Assembly (NCBI RefSeq): GCF_019797865.1
Contig: NZ_CP081869.1
Location: 3,920,501 to 3,984,500 of the forward strand
DNA: 64,000 bases
DNA from: Chenggangzhangella methanolivorans
Lineage (GTDB): Bacteria; Pseudomonadota; Alphaproteobacteria; Rhizobiales; Methylopilaceae
Direction of reading: 5' to 3'
The notes below the pieces were generated by a model. That model did not search any database. It saw only the letters and a program-made list of their open reading frames with translations, and had not been told where the DNA came from. A program made the position numbers and the translations under genes. Of this stretch, positions 51,609-64,000 are shown in pieces (within the stretch, counting starts at the first letter, position 1; the number at the start of each line of letters is the position of its first letter).

Positions 51609-53050
51609 GCCGCTCCCTCGCACGCGACGCCGCCGTCCTGATCGTCGGCGGCCTCATCGGGGCCGGCGGGCTCTACGCGGCCCAGGTCGGGCCCTCAGAG
51701 GTCGGAACGCGAGCGCTCGCGCTCTACTCCGGCCTGATGGGCGGCGACGGCCACGCGCACGCCGAAGGACCGAAAACGGTCGCAGCCGCGGACGGCCACA
51801 GGCAAGGCGACGGTCACGCGCATGAAAAAGACGACGGCCACGCCAAGGATGACGGGCATGGCCATGGGTCCGGCAAGGACGACGGCCATGGGCATGGCGA
51901 AGACGACGGCCACGGCCACGATAAGCCGAAGCCCAAGGCCGACGCCGGCGCGCCGGCTCAGGTCGCGGCGGCGGACGATCACAAGGAGGGTGATGGTCAC
52001 GCCCATGGAAAGGACGACCACGCCAAGGATAACGGGCATGGCCATGGGCCAGCCAAAGACGACGGCCACGGCCATGGCGCCGAGGACGACCACGGCCACG
52101 ATAAGCCTAAGCCCGAGCCCAAGGCGGAGACTGGCGCAGGAGTGAAGGTCGCGGCGGTCGACGCCAAGGACGACGGCCATGGGCACGGCGCCGAAAAGCA
52201 AGACGACGGGCACGGCCATGGCGCGGAGCTGCCGGAGGGCGTGGTCGAGCTCGGCGAGGCCCAGGCGAAGGCGGCCGGCATCGGGCTTCGAGAAGCCGCA
52301 GGCGCGACGCTGCGCGAGGAGCTTCAGCTCAACGGGATCGTGCAGGCGAACCAGGAGGCGGTGGTGCAAGTCACCCCGCGCTTTCCGGGGATCGTGCGGA
52401 CGCTTTCCAAGCGCCTCGGCGACGAGGTGAAGAAGGGCGAGCCGCTCGCGGTGATCGAGAGCAACCAGAGCCTCACCACCTACGAGCTCAAGGCCCCGAT
52501 GGCGGGCGTGATCACCGAGCGGCAGGCCTCGCTCGGCGAATATGTCTCCGAACAGAAGCCGGCCTTCGTGGTGACGGACCTTTCGACGCTCTGGGTCGAT
52601 TTCTCGGTCTATCGCCGCGACCTCGCCAAGGTGAAGGTCGGCGAGACGGTGCTGATCGATCCCGAGGACGGCGCCGATCCGATCGCGGCGAAGATCTCCT
52701 ACCTCTCGCCGATCGGGGCCGCCGACACGCAGAGCGCGGTGGCGCGCGCCGTCATCGCCAATGACGGCCGCTTCCGACCGGGCCTGTTCGCGACCGGCGC
52801 GGTGGCGACCGCCGAGCAGCCGGTTCCATTGGCGGTGTCGCTCGACGCGGTTCAGTCGCTCGAGGGCCGCGACGTCGTGTTTGTGCGCGAGGGCGACCGT
52901 TTTGCGGCGCGCGACGTGACGCTCGGACGCCGCGACGGGCGCGTGGTCGAGGTCGTCACGGGCCTCAAGGCCGGCGAGGCCTACGCCTCGAAGAACAGCT
53001 TCGTGGTCAAGGCCGAGCTCGCCAAGGGGAGCGCGAGCCATGAGCATTGA
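51605..53050 (+). CDS. czcB: Metal-efflux adaptor (CzcB type) with a long His/Asp-rich insert
   Basis: This is the periplasmic membrane-fusion protein of a heavy-metal RND pump. The 481-residue product has an N-terminal span (AAVLIVGGLIGAGGLYAA). About 165 residues follow, made mostly of tandem units such as KDDGHGHG and DDGHGHDKPKP, with 26 His. The regular adaptor part is LPEGVVELGEAQAKAAGIGL, VTPRFPGIVRTLSKRLGDEVKKG, YELKAPMAGVITERQASLGE, GRFRPGLFATG and VFVREGDRFAARDVTLG. Ordinary CzcB proteins have only short His stretches, so the repeat is an exaggerated metal-binding region. It overlaps the preceding gene by four bases (ATGA). Confidence 0.9.
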   Translation: MSRSLARDAAVLIVGGLIGAGGLYAAQVGPSEVGTRALALYSGLMGGDGHAHAEGPKTVAAADGHRQGDGHAHEKDDGHAKDDGHGHGSGKDDGHGHGEDDGHGHDKPKPKADAGAPAQVAAADDHKEGDGHAHGKDDHAKDNGHGHGPAKDDGHGHGAEDDHGHDKPKPEPKAETGAGVKVAAVDAKDDGHGHGAEKQDDGHGHGAELPEGVVELGEAQAKAAGIGLREAAGATLREELQLNGIVQANQEAVVQVTPRFPGIVRTLSKRLGDEVKKGEPLAVIESNQSLTTYELKAPMAGVITERQASLGEYVSEQKPAFVVTDLSTLWVDFSVYRRDLAKVKVGETVLIDPEDGADPIAAKISYLSPIGAADTQSAVARAVIANDGRFRPGLFATGAVATAEQPVPLAVSLDAVQSLEGRDVVFVREGDRFAARDVTLGRRDGRVVEVVTGLKAGEAYASKNSFVVKAELAKGSASHEH

Positions 53051-53078
53051 GGGCCTTTTCCGAGACGCAACGCTGCCG

Positions 53079-56982
<3,904 letters not shown>

Positions 56983-57206
56983 GGGTCGGGCGGCGTGGGA
57001 AGATCGCCTTGCGCAGACTATAGTTGAATGAAGATCGTGACTCGCTGCTTATGATAAAAATATATGAAATAAAGCAATCTTATATTTTGCTCATGGCGCC
57101 TAAGGACGATCCGTTCTTGAAATAACTCTCATGAATGGTCGAATGTTTGCTTCTAGGCTTGCTCCCAAGCGGTCGGCGAAACGGACCAGACCGCGGGGAG
57201 GAACGA

Positions 57207-59095
57207 ATGAGCACATTCGGAAGAGCGGGCCCCCGGGGGCTGCTGATGGCGGGCGCGTCGGCGCTCCTGCTGGCGGGCGTCGCGCCCGCGCTTGCGGAAC
57301 TGCCGGACCAGCGTCCGGTCACCTGGGAGGACATCCTCAACGACCAGAAGACCAATGACGACGTTCTGATGTACGGCCTCGGCGTCAAGGCCCAGCGCTA
57401 CTCGACGCTCGACCAGATCAACGCCGACAATGTCGGCACGATGAAGCCCAAATGGACCTTCTCGTTCGGCGACGAGAAGCAGCGCGGCCAGGAAGGCCAG
57501 GCGCTGGTGCGCGACGGCGTGATCTACATCACGGCGTCCTACAGCCGCATCTTCGCGCTCGACGCTAAGACCGGCAAGAAGATCTGGTCCTACTCGCACC
57601 GCCTGCCCGACGACATCCGACCCTGCTGCGACGTGGTGAGCCGCGGCTCGGCGATCTACGGCGACAAGATCTATTTCGGCACGCTCGACGCCTCGATGGT
57701 CGCGCTCGACCGCAAGACTGGCAAGGTCGTCTGGTCGAAGAAGTTTGACGACCATCAGGCTGGCTACGCCTTCACCGGCGCGCCCGTCATCATCAAGGAC
57801 GCCAAGACCGGAAAGGTGCTGCTCGTCCACGGCAATTCCGGCGACGAGTTCGGCGCGCTCTACGCCCGCGACCCGGAGACCGGCGAGGAGATCTGGAAGC
57901 GTCCCTTCGTCGAGGGCCATGTCGGGCGCCTCAACGGCAAGGAGTCGACCCCGACGGGCGATCCCAAGGCGCCGTCCTGGCCCGACAGCAAGGAGACCAA
58001 GACCGGCAAGGCCGAGGCCTGGAGCCATGGCGGCGGCGCCCCGTGGCAGAGCCCGATCTATGACGAGAAGACCAACACCATCATCGTCGGCACCGGCAAC
58101 CCGGCGCCGTGGAACCACCACTACCGCACCGGCCCGAAGGGCGACTGGCAGAACTACGACAGCCTCTACACCTCGGGTCAGGCCTATATCGAGCCTTCGA
58201 CCGGCGAGCCGGTCGGCTTCTACCAGCACACCCCGAACGACGCCTGGGACTATTCGGGCAACAATGAGATCATCCTGTTCGATCTCGAGAAGGACGGGAA
58301 AACGGTCCGCGCCGGCGCGCACGCCGACCGCAACGGCTTCTTCTTCCTGACCGACACCGACAAGCTCTCGGCTCGCGACGGCAAGATCTCGAAGCAGGCG
58401 GAAGGCTTCATCGCCGCCTATCCGTTCGTCCGCGACATCACCTGGGCGAAGGGCTTCGACGAGAAGACCGGTCGTCCGATCGAGGTCGAGGGGCAGCGGC
58501 CCCCGGCGCCCGAGAAGGGCGAGGCCAAGGGCAAGCCCATCAAGGTCACGCCGAACTTCCTCGGCGGCAAGAACTGGAACCCGATGTCCTACAGCGCCGA
58601 CACCGGCCTGTTCTACATCCCGTCGAACGACTGGCAGGAAGACTACTGGACCGAGAACGTCACCTACAAGAAGGGCGCGGCCTATCTCGGCCAGGGCTTC
58701 CGCATCCAGCGCAAGTTCGACACCCATGTCGGCGCGCTGCGGCGCTCGACCCGAAGACCGGCAAGATCGTCTGGGAGCATCTCGAGCCCATGCCGCTCTG
58801 GTCCGGCACGATGACCACCAAGGGCGGGCTGGTGTTCTTCGGCACCTCGGACGGCTACTTCAAGGCCGCCGACGCCAAGACCGGCAAGGAGCTCTGGAAG
58901 TTCCAGACCGGCTCCGGCGTGGTCTCGGTCCCGGTGACGTTCGAGCTCGACGGCAAGCAGTATGTGGCGATCGCCTCGGGCTACGGCGGTGCGGTGCCGC
59001 TGTGGGGCGGCGACATGGCCGACCAGACCAAGCTCGTCAGCCAGGGCGGCTCGTTCTGGGTGTTCGAAGTGCCTGAGCGCACCGCGCAGAAGTAA
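57207..59095 (+). CDS. PQQ-dependent alcohol dehydrogenase (ExaA/PedE type), frameshifted
   Basis: This is a periplasmic quinoprotein alcohol dehydrogenase distinct from MxaF. It starts at MSTFGRAGPRG with a GGAGGAA ribosome-binding site and has a signal peptide (ALLLAGVAPALA). It shows the vicinal Cys pair in DIRPCCDVVSRG and propeller repeats with DAKTGKKIWSY and DPETGEEIWKR. The active-site motif is NDAWDYSGNNE, in which the position that is Asp in lanthanide enzymes is Ser. It therefore looks Ca2+-type with substrates such as ethanol or other primary alcohols. One base is missing near 58740 (VGALR should continue ALDPKTGKIVWEHLEPM). Length is about 629 residues. The truncated gene at 59218 follows. 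Confidence 0.9.
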
Positions 59096-59217
59096 GGCTG
59101 CCGGGCGGTCCGGGATCTCCCCCCGGGCCGCCCGCTCTGGCCGGCGGCGCCCCACTGACCCCGATGCCGGCGCCGCCGGTCCTTTCTCCGCGCATCGCTT
59201 TGGAAAAAGAGACCGAG

Positions 59218-59380
59218 ATGTCCATCAAGACCGCCTCGCGCGCTCCGCGCCGGGTTCTGCGGACGCTCGCCGCGACGGCGCTTCTCGCCGCAGGCGCCGG
59301 AGCCGCGACCGGCCAGACCGTGATCCAGAACGTGGAGCCGCGCCCCGACCCCTGGATCGTCAACGGCTGCGCGATTGGTC
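59218..59380 (+). pseudogene. 5' fragment of an exported-protein gene, cut by an insertion sequence
   Basis: An ATG at 59218 follows a GAGACCGAG ribosome-binding sequence and opens MSIKTASRAPRRV, then a signal peptide (LRTLAATALLAAGAGAATG) and QTVIQNVEPRPDPWIVNGCA. At 59381 the IS3-type element begins, so only about 54 codons remain. The missing part is not found after the element at 60657. Position after a PQQ dehydrogenase suggests a cytochrome c or a MxaJ-like protein, but the fragment is too short to tell. Confidence 0.6.
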
Positions 59381-59439
59381 TGCCCCCTGAGAAGTGGTCC
59401 TCCCTGATGTATGGCTTTTGGCCATGTGGAGGACTGAAC

Positions 59440-59714
59440 GATGCCGAGGAAGGCACGCACCTGAAGAGATCGTCGCGAAGCTGCGGCAGGTCGAGGTTCT
59501 GACCGCGCAAGGTCGGCCGGTCGCGGAAGCGATCCGGTCGATCGGGGTGACCGAAGTCACGTTCTATCGCTGGCGCACCGAGTATGGCGGGCTGAAGGGC
59601 GATCAAGTGAAGCGCCTGAAGGAGCTGGAGGCCGAGAACGCCCGGCTTCGTCGAGCGGTGTCGGACCTGACGCTGGACAAGATGATCCTGGCGGAGGCAG
59701 CTCGGGGAAACTGA
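59440..59714 (+). pseudogene. IS3 transposase orfA (frameshifted near its start)
   Basis: This is the helix-turn-helix part of the transposase: EEIVAKLRQVEVLTAQGRPV then GVTEVTFYRWRTEYGGLK and a leucine-zipper-like ENARLRRAVSDLTLDKMIL. The ATG at 59440 reads MPRKART and stops at once, so one base is missing near 59458. Just before its stop codon, at 59705-59711, lies G GGA AAC, a classical -1 slippery heptamer for making the OrfAB fusion. Confidence 0.8.
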
Positions 59715-60627
59715 TCAGCCCCGCCCGTCGCCGCGACTGCGTCGATCGTGTGGTGAGCAAGCTCGGCGTGACGGAGCGCCGTGCTTGCCTTGTGCTCGGC
59801 CAGCACCGATCGACACAGCGGAAGGTCCCAACGCGGCCCGACGACGAGGCGGCGCTGACCGCCGACATCGTCGCGCTGGCTGTCCAGTATGGCCGTTACG
59901 GCTACAGGCGGATCGCGGCTCTGCTGCGCTCCGCCGGCTGGGTCGTGAACCTGAAGCGGGTCGAGCGGATCTGGCGACGTGAGGGGCTGAAGGTTCCGAC
60001 GAAGCAACCCAAGCGCGGGCGGCTGTGGCTCAACGACGGCTCATGCGTGCGGCTGCGGCCCGAGCGGCCAAACCACGTCTGGTCCTACGACTTCGTCGAG
60101 GATCGGACGCATGACGGCCGCAAGTTCAGGATGCTCAACGTGATCGACGAACCGAAGGTCGGCGCAGCCAGTTCACGCGCGAATGCCTGGCGATCCGGAT
60201 CGGGCGGAGGCTCAGGTCGACCGACGTCATCGACGTCCTGTCAGACCTGTTCATTCTCCGCGGCGCGCCGGGCCACATCCGGTCGGACAACGGCCCGGAG
60301 TTCGCGGCCAAGGCCGTCCGCGAGTGGATCGTCGCCGTCGGCTCGAGGACTGCCTTCATCGAGCCCGGCAGCCCTTGGGAGAACGGCTACTGCGAGAGCT
60401 TCAACGCTCGGCTCCGCGACGAGCTTCTCAACGGCGAGATCTTCTCCTCACTCGCCGAGGCCAAGGCCGTGATCGAAACCTGGCGGCGGCACTACAACGC
60501 CATCCGCCCACACTCGGCGCTCGGCTACAGGCCGCCCGCGCCAGAGGTCGCGCTATGGCCGGCTGCGCAACCCCGACCAGCTCCGCCGGCCACACCAACC
60601 GTCGCGTCAGCGCCGCTCATGAACTAA
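59702..60627 (+). pseudogene. IS3 transposase orfB (DDE domain, broken)
   Basis: This is the integrase-like catalytic part, in the -1 frame relative to orfA: SPARRRDCVDRVVSKLGV, then YGRYGYRRIAALLRSAGW. The first catalytic Asp is in WSYDFVEDR, the second in [16 protein letters not shown] and the Glu in [14 protein letters not shown] 20-base insertion at 60151-60170 splits NVIDE from FTRECLAI, shifting the frame between the first and second catalytic Asp. The product would be inactive. Confidence 0.8.
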
Positions 60628-60850
60628 CATTCCAACCGGACCACTCGATGGGGGCCGGCCAGATGATAGCCGGAGTTCTTGGCAGCGCCGAATGCTGTTG
60701 CTTTTCGTCGGTGCCCATACCGAAGTAAAGTCCAAGCGATCGGCACGGCTGTGCAAGCGATCGTACCATTTCCCTTCTGGTTAGGGGCGAAGCGGCAGCG
60801 ACTTTGCAAAGACCTCGCGCGTAGGCCTAGTCAAGCTTGAGGCATCCCAG

Positions 60851-61783
60851 TCACCGTCTTGGCGATTCCGATGGCCGGCCCCTCGATTCGGTGAAAGCCT
60901 CGGCGAACCGACCCGCGAGGAAGTCGACGAACACCCGGACCTTCGGCAACGGGTAGCGGCTGGCCGGCCAAAGGAGGCCCAGCGTGCCGGTCTCGGTGGC
61001 GTCCGGCAGGATCCCAACGAGCGTGCCGGCGGCCAACTGCCGGCGCACGACCGGCTCGGGAAGGAACGCGATTCCATGGCCCTTCTCGGCCAGAAACACG
61101 AGAGGGTCCTGCGCGTTGGCCGCGACCGTCGTCGGGAGGGACAGGCCTTCCGGGCCGGCCTCGGCCGGCCAGGGCACCAGCTTCCCCGTCTCCACGTAAC
61201 GCTGGCGAAGGCAGCGGTGGCCGGCGAGATCCTGCAGGGTCGCCGGTGTGCCGCGGGCGTCGAGGTAGGCCCGCGACGCGACCAGGCGCCATTCGAAGCG
61301 TCCGAGCCTGCGGTGCAGCAACCGGCTGTCCTTTGGCTCCCCCGAGCGCACGACCACGTCGAATCCTTCCTCGATCACGTCGACGAAGCGGTCCCCGATG
61401 TCGATGTCGAGCTCGATCCCGGGATGTGTCTCGGCGAAGTCCGCCACCACCGGCAACAGCAGCCCCGAGGCCATGGGCAGGCTGACCTTTAGCCTGCCCC
61501 TTGGGGTGGCACGGGCATGCGTGAGTTCCGCCTGCGCCGCTTCGAGCTCGGCCAGGATGCGGCGGCAACGGTCGAGGAACAGCACGCCCTCCTCGGTCAA
61601 GGTGACCGACCGGGTCGACCGGTGGAACAGCCGGACCGCGAGTTGCTCTTCGAGACGCTGGATCGCCTTGCCGATGGCGGAGGCGGTTAGGCCAACCTGT
61701 TGGCCAGCGAGTTTGAAGCTCCGCTTCTCCGCCGCGTGCACGAAGGCCTGCATCGCGCTGAGGCTCTCCACGGTTACGGCCAT
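60851..61783 (-). CDS. LysR-family transcriptional regulator
   Basis: The 310-residue regulator starts at MAVTVESLSAMQAF. An upstream in-frame ATG would add 23 unconserved residues. The N-terminal helix-turn-helix is SFKLAGQQVGLTASAIGKAI, then LEEQLAVRLFHRSTRSVTLT, the standard LysR pattern. The effector domain has RGRLKVSLPMASGLLLPVV, DVVVRSGEPKDSRLLHRRLG and VFLAEKGHGIAFLPEPVV. It is divergent from the oxidoreductase pair at 61880-63848 with only 96 bases between them, so it probably controls them in response to an electrophile or quinone-like inducer; this is inferred. Confidence 0.93.
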   Translation of the reverse strand: MAVTVESLSAMQAFVHAAEKRSFKLAGQQVGLTASAIGKAIQRLEEQLAVRLFHRSTRSVTLTEEGVLFLDRCRRILAELEAAQAELTHARATPRGRLKVSLPMASGLLLPVVADFAETHPGIELDIDIGDRFVDVIEEGFDVVVRSGEPKDSRLLHRRLGRFEWRLVASRAYLDARGTPATLQDLAGHRCLRQRYVETGKLVPWPAEAGPEGLSLPTTVAANAQDPLVFLAEKGHGIAFLPEPVVRRQLAAGTLVGILPDATETGTLGLLWPASRYPLPKVRVFVDFLAGRFAEAFTESRGRPSESPRR

Positions 61784-61879
61784 GAGCGAATTCCGTTCCG
61801 CAGTGTTGTGAATTAAAGAATATTTATCGCCGCCGCGAACGGAGTTAGTCAATGGGTCACCGTCATCGAGTCAGGACCC

Positions 61880-63024
61880 ATGACCGACCTGTTCACCCCC
61901 TTCGACCTCGCGGGGCTCCGGCTTCCGAACCGCATCGTCATGCCGCCGCTCACCCGCTCGCGCGGGCCGGAGGACGCCGCCACCGAGCAGGTGGCGCTCT
62001 ACTACACGCAACGGGCAACGGCCGGCCTCATTGTCGCCGAGGGCTCGCCGATCTCGAACGAGGGCCAGGGCTACCTCCATAACCCCGGCATCTTCACCCG
62101 CGCCCAGGTCGAGGGCTGGCGCCTCGTCACGGACTCGGTCCACGCCGCGGGCGGCCGTATGTTCCTGCAGGTCTGGCACGTCGGGCGGATCTCGCACACC
62201 TCCATCCAGGAAGGCGGCCGCGCGCCCGTCAGCGCCACCGGCCGCACCGCCGAGGGCTCGATGGCCTTCGGGCGCAACGAGCGGGGCGAGCCTGACTTCG
62301 TCGCGGTGTCGAAGCCGCGCGCGCTCGGGACGGACGAGGTTGGGCGCGTGGTCACTGATTTCGCCAGGGCCGCGCGCAACGCCATGGAGGCTGGTTTCGA
62401 CGGCGTCGAGCTGCACGCCGCAAACGGCTACCTGTTCGACCAGTTCCTGAACCCGCTCATCAACGACCGCACCGACCGGTATTCGGCCGCGACCCTCGAA
62501 GGGCGCCTGCGCTTCACGCTGGAGGTCGTCGACGCGGTGGCCGACGCGGTCGGGCCCGGCCGCGTCGGCATTCGCCTCACGCCCTACGGTACGATCAATT
62601 CGGTCCCGCCCTTCGACGAAACCGAGGACACCTTCGCCGAGCTCGGGCGCGAGCTCGGTCGCCGCCGCATTGCCTACATCCACGTCATGGACCAGACGGG
62701 CTTCTTCAACACGCCCGAGGGCCAGAAGCCCACGAGCGAGGCGATCCACGGGTTGCTCGGACGGTGGCGGCGGGACGCCCCGGGGGTGGCGCTAATGCTC
62801 GACGGCGGCCTGACCAAGGCGCGCGCCACCAAATTCCTCGCCGACGGCCTGATCGACCTTGCCGGGTTCGGGCAGCCCTTCATCGCCAATCCGGATCTCG
62901 TGGCGCGGCTGCGCAACGACTGGCCGCTGACGAAGGCGGACCGGCGACCTTCTACACCGGCGGCGCCAAGGGCTACGTCGATTACCCACCGTACCGTCCG
63001 GAGGCCGCCGCCAAGGCCGCCTGA
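61880..63024 (+). CDS. Old Yellow Enzyme family alkene reductase, frameshifted at the C-terminus
   Basis: This FMN-dependent enzyme reduces activated C=C bonds of enones or nitro compounds (NemA/OYE group). The barrel starts at DLFTPFDLAGLRLPNRIVMP and contains MFLQVWHVGRISHTS, the substrate-binding His/Asn motif VELHAANGYLFDQFLNP, IRLTPYGTINSV and the flavin-phosphate region VALMLDGGLTKA and LIDLAGFGQPFIANPD. The frame breaks near 62942, where TKAD should continue PATFYTGGAKGYVDYPPYR, ending at 63024, so one C seems to be missing. Restored length is about 381 residues. It is divergent from a LysR gene and followed by an SDR. Confidence 0.92.
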
Positions 63025-63074
63025 GACGACGCGAAACCCTTTTTCGGACACCTCAAGCATCCCGGGAGCGAGCG

Positions 63075-63848
63075 ATGCCGCGCTATGACGAATTCAAGGA
63101 CAAGGTCGCCCTGGTCACCGGGGCGGGATCGGGCATCGGCCGGGCGACCGCGCTCGCTTTCGCCGAGCAGGGCGCCCGCGTGGTCGTCGGCGACATTCGC
63201 GCGGAGGCCGGCGAGGAGACGGTCCGGCTGATCCGGGACCGCGGCGGCGAGGCGACCTTCGTCCCGACGGACGTGAGCAAGGAGGCGGACGTCGCGGCCA
63301 TGGTCGCGCGCGTCGTCGGGGCCTACGAACGCCTCGACTACGCCTTCAACAACGCCGGCCTGACCCAGAACTCGCAGCCGCTCGCCGAGCAGCCATCGGA
63401 GACCTACGACCGAGTGTTCGACGTGAGCGTTCGCGGCGTCTGGCTGTCCATGCGGGCGGAGATCGAGCAGATGCTCCGCCAGGGCGGCGGCACCATCGTC
63501 AACATGGGCTCGATGTCGTCCGTCGTCGGCATCGCCGGCCTGACGACCTACACCGGCTCCAAGCACGCCATTCTTGGCCTGACCCGCGGGGCGGCCCTTG
63601 ACTACGCCCGGCAGGGCATCCGCATCAACGCGGTCGGTCCGGGCACCATCGACACCCCGATGATCCGCCGCTTCGTCGAGCTCGCTGGCACGGAATCAGT
63701 GATGGACCCGATCCGCGCCGCGCATCCGGTCGGCCGGATGGGCCGCGCGGAGGAGGTCGCGGCGGCCGTGCTGTGGCTCTGCTCGGACGCCGCCTCTTTC
63801 GTCGTCGGCCACATGCTGATGGTCGACGGAGGCTACTCCGCCCAGTAG
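63075..63848 (+). CDS. Short-chain dehydrogenase/reductase (SDR)
   Basis: This 257-residue classical SDR has NAD(P)-binding TGAGSGIGRATALAFAEQG with an acidic residue after strand 2 (VVVGDIRAE), which favours NAD. It also has the structural NNAG motif in FNNAGLTQN, catalytic Ser in VNMGSMSSV and the YxxxK pair in TTYTGSKHAI. The C-terminus reads CSDAASFVVGHMLMVDGGYSAQ. Its start lies 50 bases after the alkene reductase stop with a GGGAGCGAGCG ribosome-binding sequence, so both are probably co-transcribed. The substrate is unknown, probably a hydroxy or keto compound linked to the OYE substrate. About 150 bases after it hold no gene. Confidence 0.93.
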   Translation: MPRYDEFKDKVALVTGAGSGIGRATALAFAEQGARVVVGDIRAEAGEETVRLIRDRGGEATFVPTDVSKEADVAAMVARVVGAYERLDYAFNNAGLTQNSQPLAEQPSETYDRVFDVSVRGVWLSMRAEIEQMLRQGGGTIVNMGSMSSVVGIAGLTTYTGSKHAILGLTRGAALDYARQGIRINAVGPGTIDTPMIRRFVELAGTESVMDPIRAAHPVGRMGRAEEVAAAVLWLCSDAASFVVGHMLMVDGGYSAQ

Positions 63849-64000
63849 CGGGTCACGCCCCCTCCGATGCGGGCCCTCGGACGCCCGGCGTTCGCGGGCC
63901 CGGACAAGGCTCGTCGGTGGTCACCCGCTTGCACTCCCCGGGGGCGACTGGCGCGCACCCTGTCCCCCTGGATGGTTCGTGCCCGCCCTTGGTCGAAGCT

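Larger units (their letters stand above)
59381..60656 (+). mobile_element. IS3-family insertion sequence (IS407-like)
   Basis: The element of about 1,276 bp is bounded by imperfect inverted ends: TGCCCCCTGAGAAGTGGTCC on the left and, on the right, GGACCACTCGATGGGGGC. Both share GTGGTCC and GCCCCC. It contains overlapping orfA and orfB with a -1 frameshift site. The exact ends and target duplication are uncertain. Both reading frames are damaged, so it is probably inactive. Confidence 0.8.

Noticed and set aside
57207..59095. Reading the second PQQ dehydrogenase as a lanthanide XoxF/ExaF enzyme
   Set aside because: The diagnostic Asp is Ser (DYS) and the motif context NDAWDYSGNNE fits the Ca2+-type ethanol dehydrogenase group.

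Overview
The window is high-GC (roughly two thirds G+C) DNA from a methylotrophic alphaproteobacterium. A complete methanol dehydrogenase (mxa) cluster, an alphaproteobacterial-style kdpFABC operon and many palindromic intergenic repeats point to Hyphomicrobiales (Rhizobiales), perhaps a Methylopila/Hansschlegelia/Methylobacterium-type organism. That placement is an inference, since no rRNA is present. No tRNA, rRNA or CRISPR array was recognised.

Layout. (1) 0.1-5.1 kb: high-affinity K+ pump genes kdpFABC on the minus strand, preceded by a 27-codon ORF, a structured or dyad leader and a KdpE-like box. (2) 5.1-9.9 kb: a peptide-export locus with a C39-peptidase ABC exporter, a HlyD-type adaptor, an unknown 313-aa protein and, at its head, a 52-codon gene for a precursor with a double-glycine-type leader and an extremely Arg/Lys/Ser-rich core. 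(3) 10-16.9 kb: a secreted beta-helix-like protein, a glycerate kinase with an SLC13-type permease, a subtilase with a ten-Asp tract, and an ECF sigma/anti-sigma pair. Five promoters in regions 2 and 3 share GGAATA-N16-CGTT (also written GGAAT-N17-CGTT) with identical spacing, so the sigma factor, protease, permease/kinase, beta-helix protein and basic peptide look like one regulon. (4) 16.9-21.2 kb: an RND drug-efflux pump and its adaptor, riddled with frame breaks. (5) 21.7-29.3 kb: an iron uptake cluster (FecI/FecR-type regulators, TonB receptor, binding protein, permease, ATPase, DUF2218).

(6) 29.4-32.1 kb: a pseudo-receiver regulator, an EF-hand protein and a second subtilase. (7) 32.2-47.2 kb: the methanol oxidation block. 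A two-component system plus lipoprotein (mxaX, mxaY, mxaZ) is divergent from mxaFJGIRSACKLD, followed by a beta-propeller gene and an mxaH-like gene. MxaF and MxaI form the PQQ/Ca2+ dehydrogenase, MxaG accepts its electrons, and MxaR/S/A/C/K/L/D are maturation and Ca2+-insertion factors. (8) 47.1-57 kb: a membrane-anchored unknown, a TerC/Alx transporter and a czcCBA-type metal efflux operon whose adaptor has a long His/Asp-rich repeat. (9) 57.2-64 kb: a second PQQ alcohol dehydrogenase, a signal-peptide gene truncated by an IS3-family element, then a LysR regulator divergent from an Old Yellow Enzyme and a short-chain dehydrogenase.

Frame breaks are very unevenly spread. About thirty occur between 1.9 and 33.3 kb and after 58.7 kb, and none were seen in the roughly 25 kb from 33.3 to 58.7 kb. 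Some or most may be sequence errors rather than real decay, so broken genes are described as single genes with the break positions stated.
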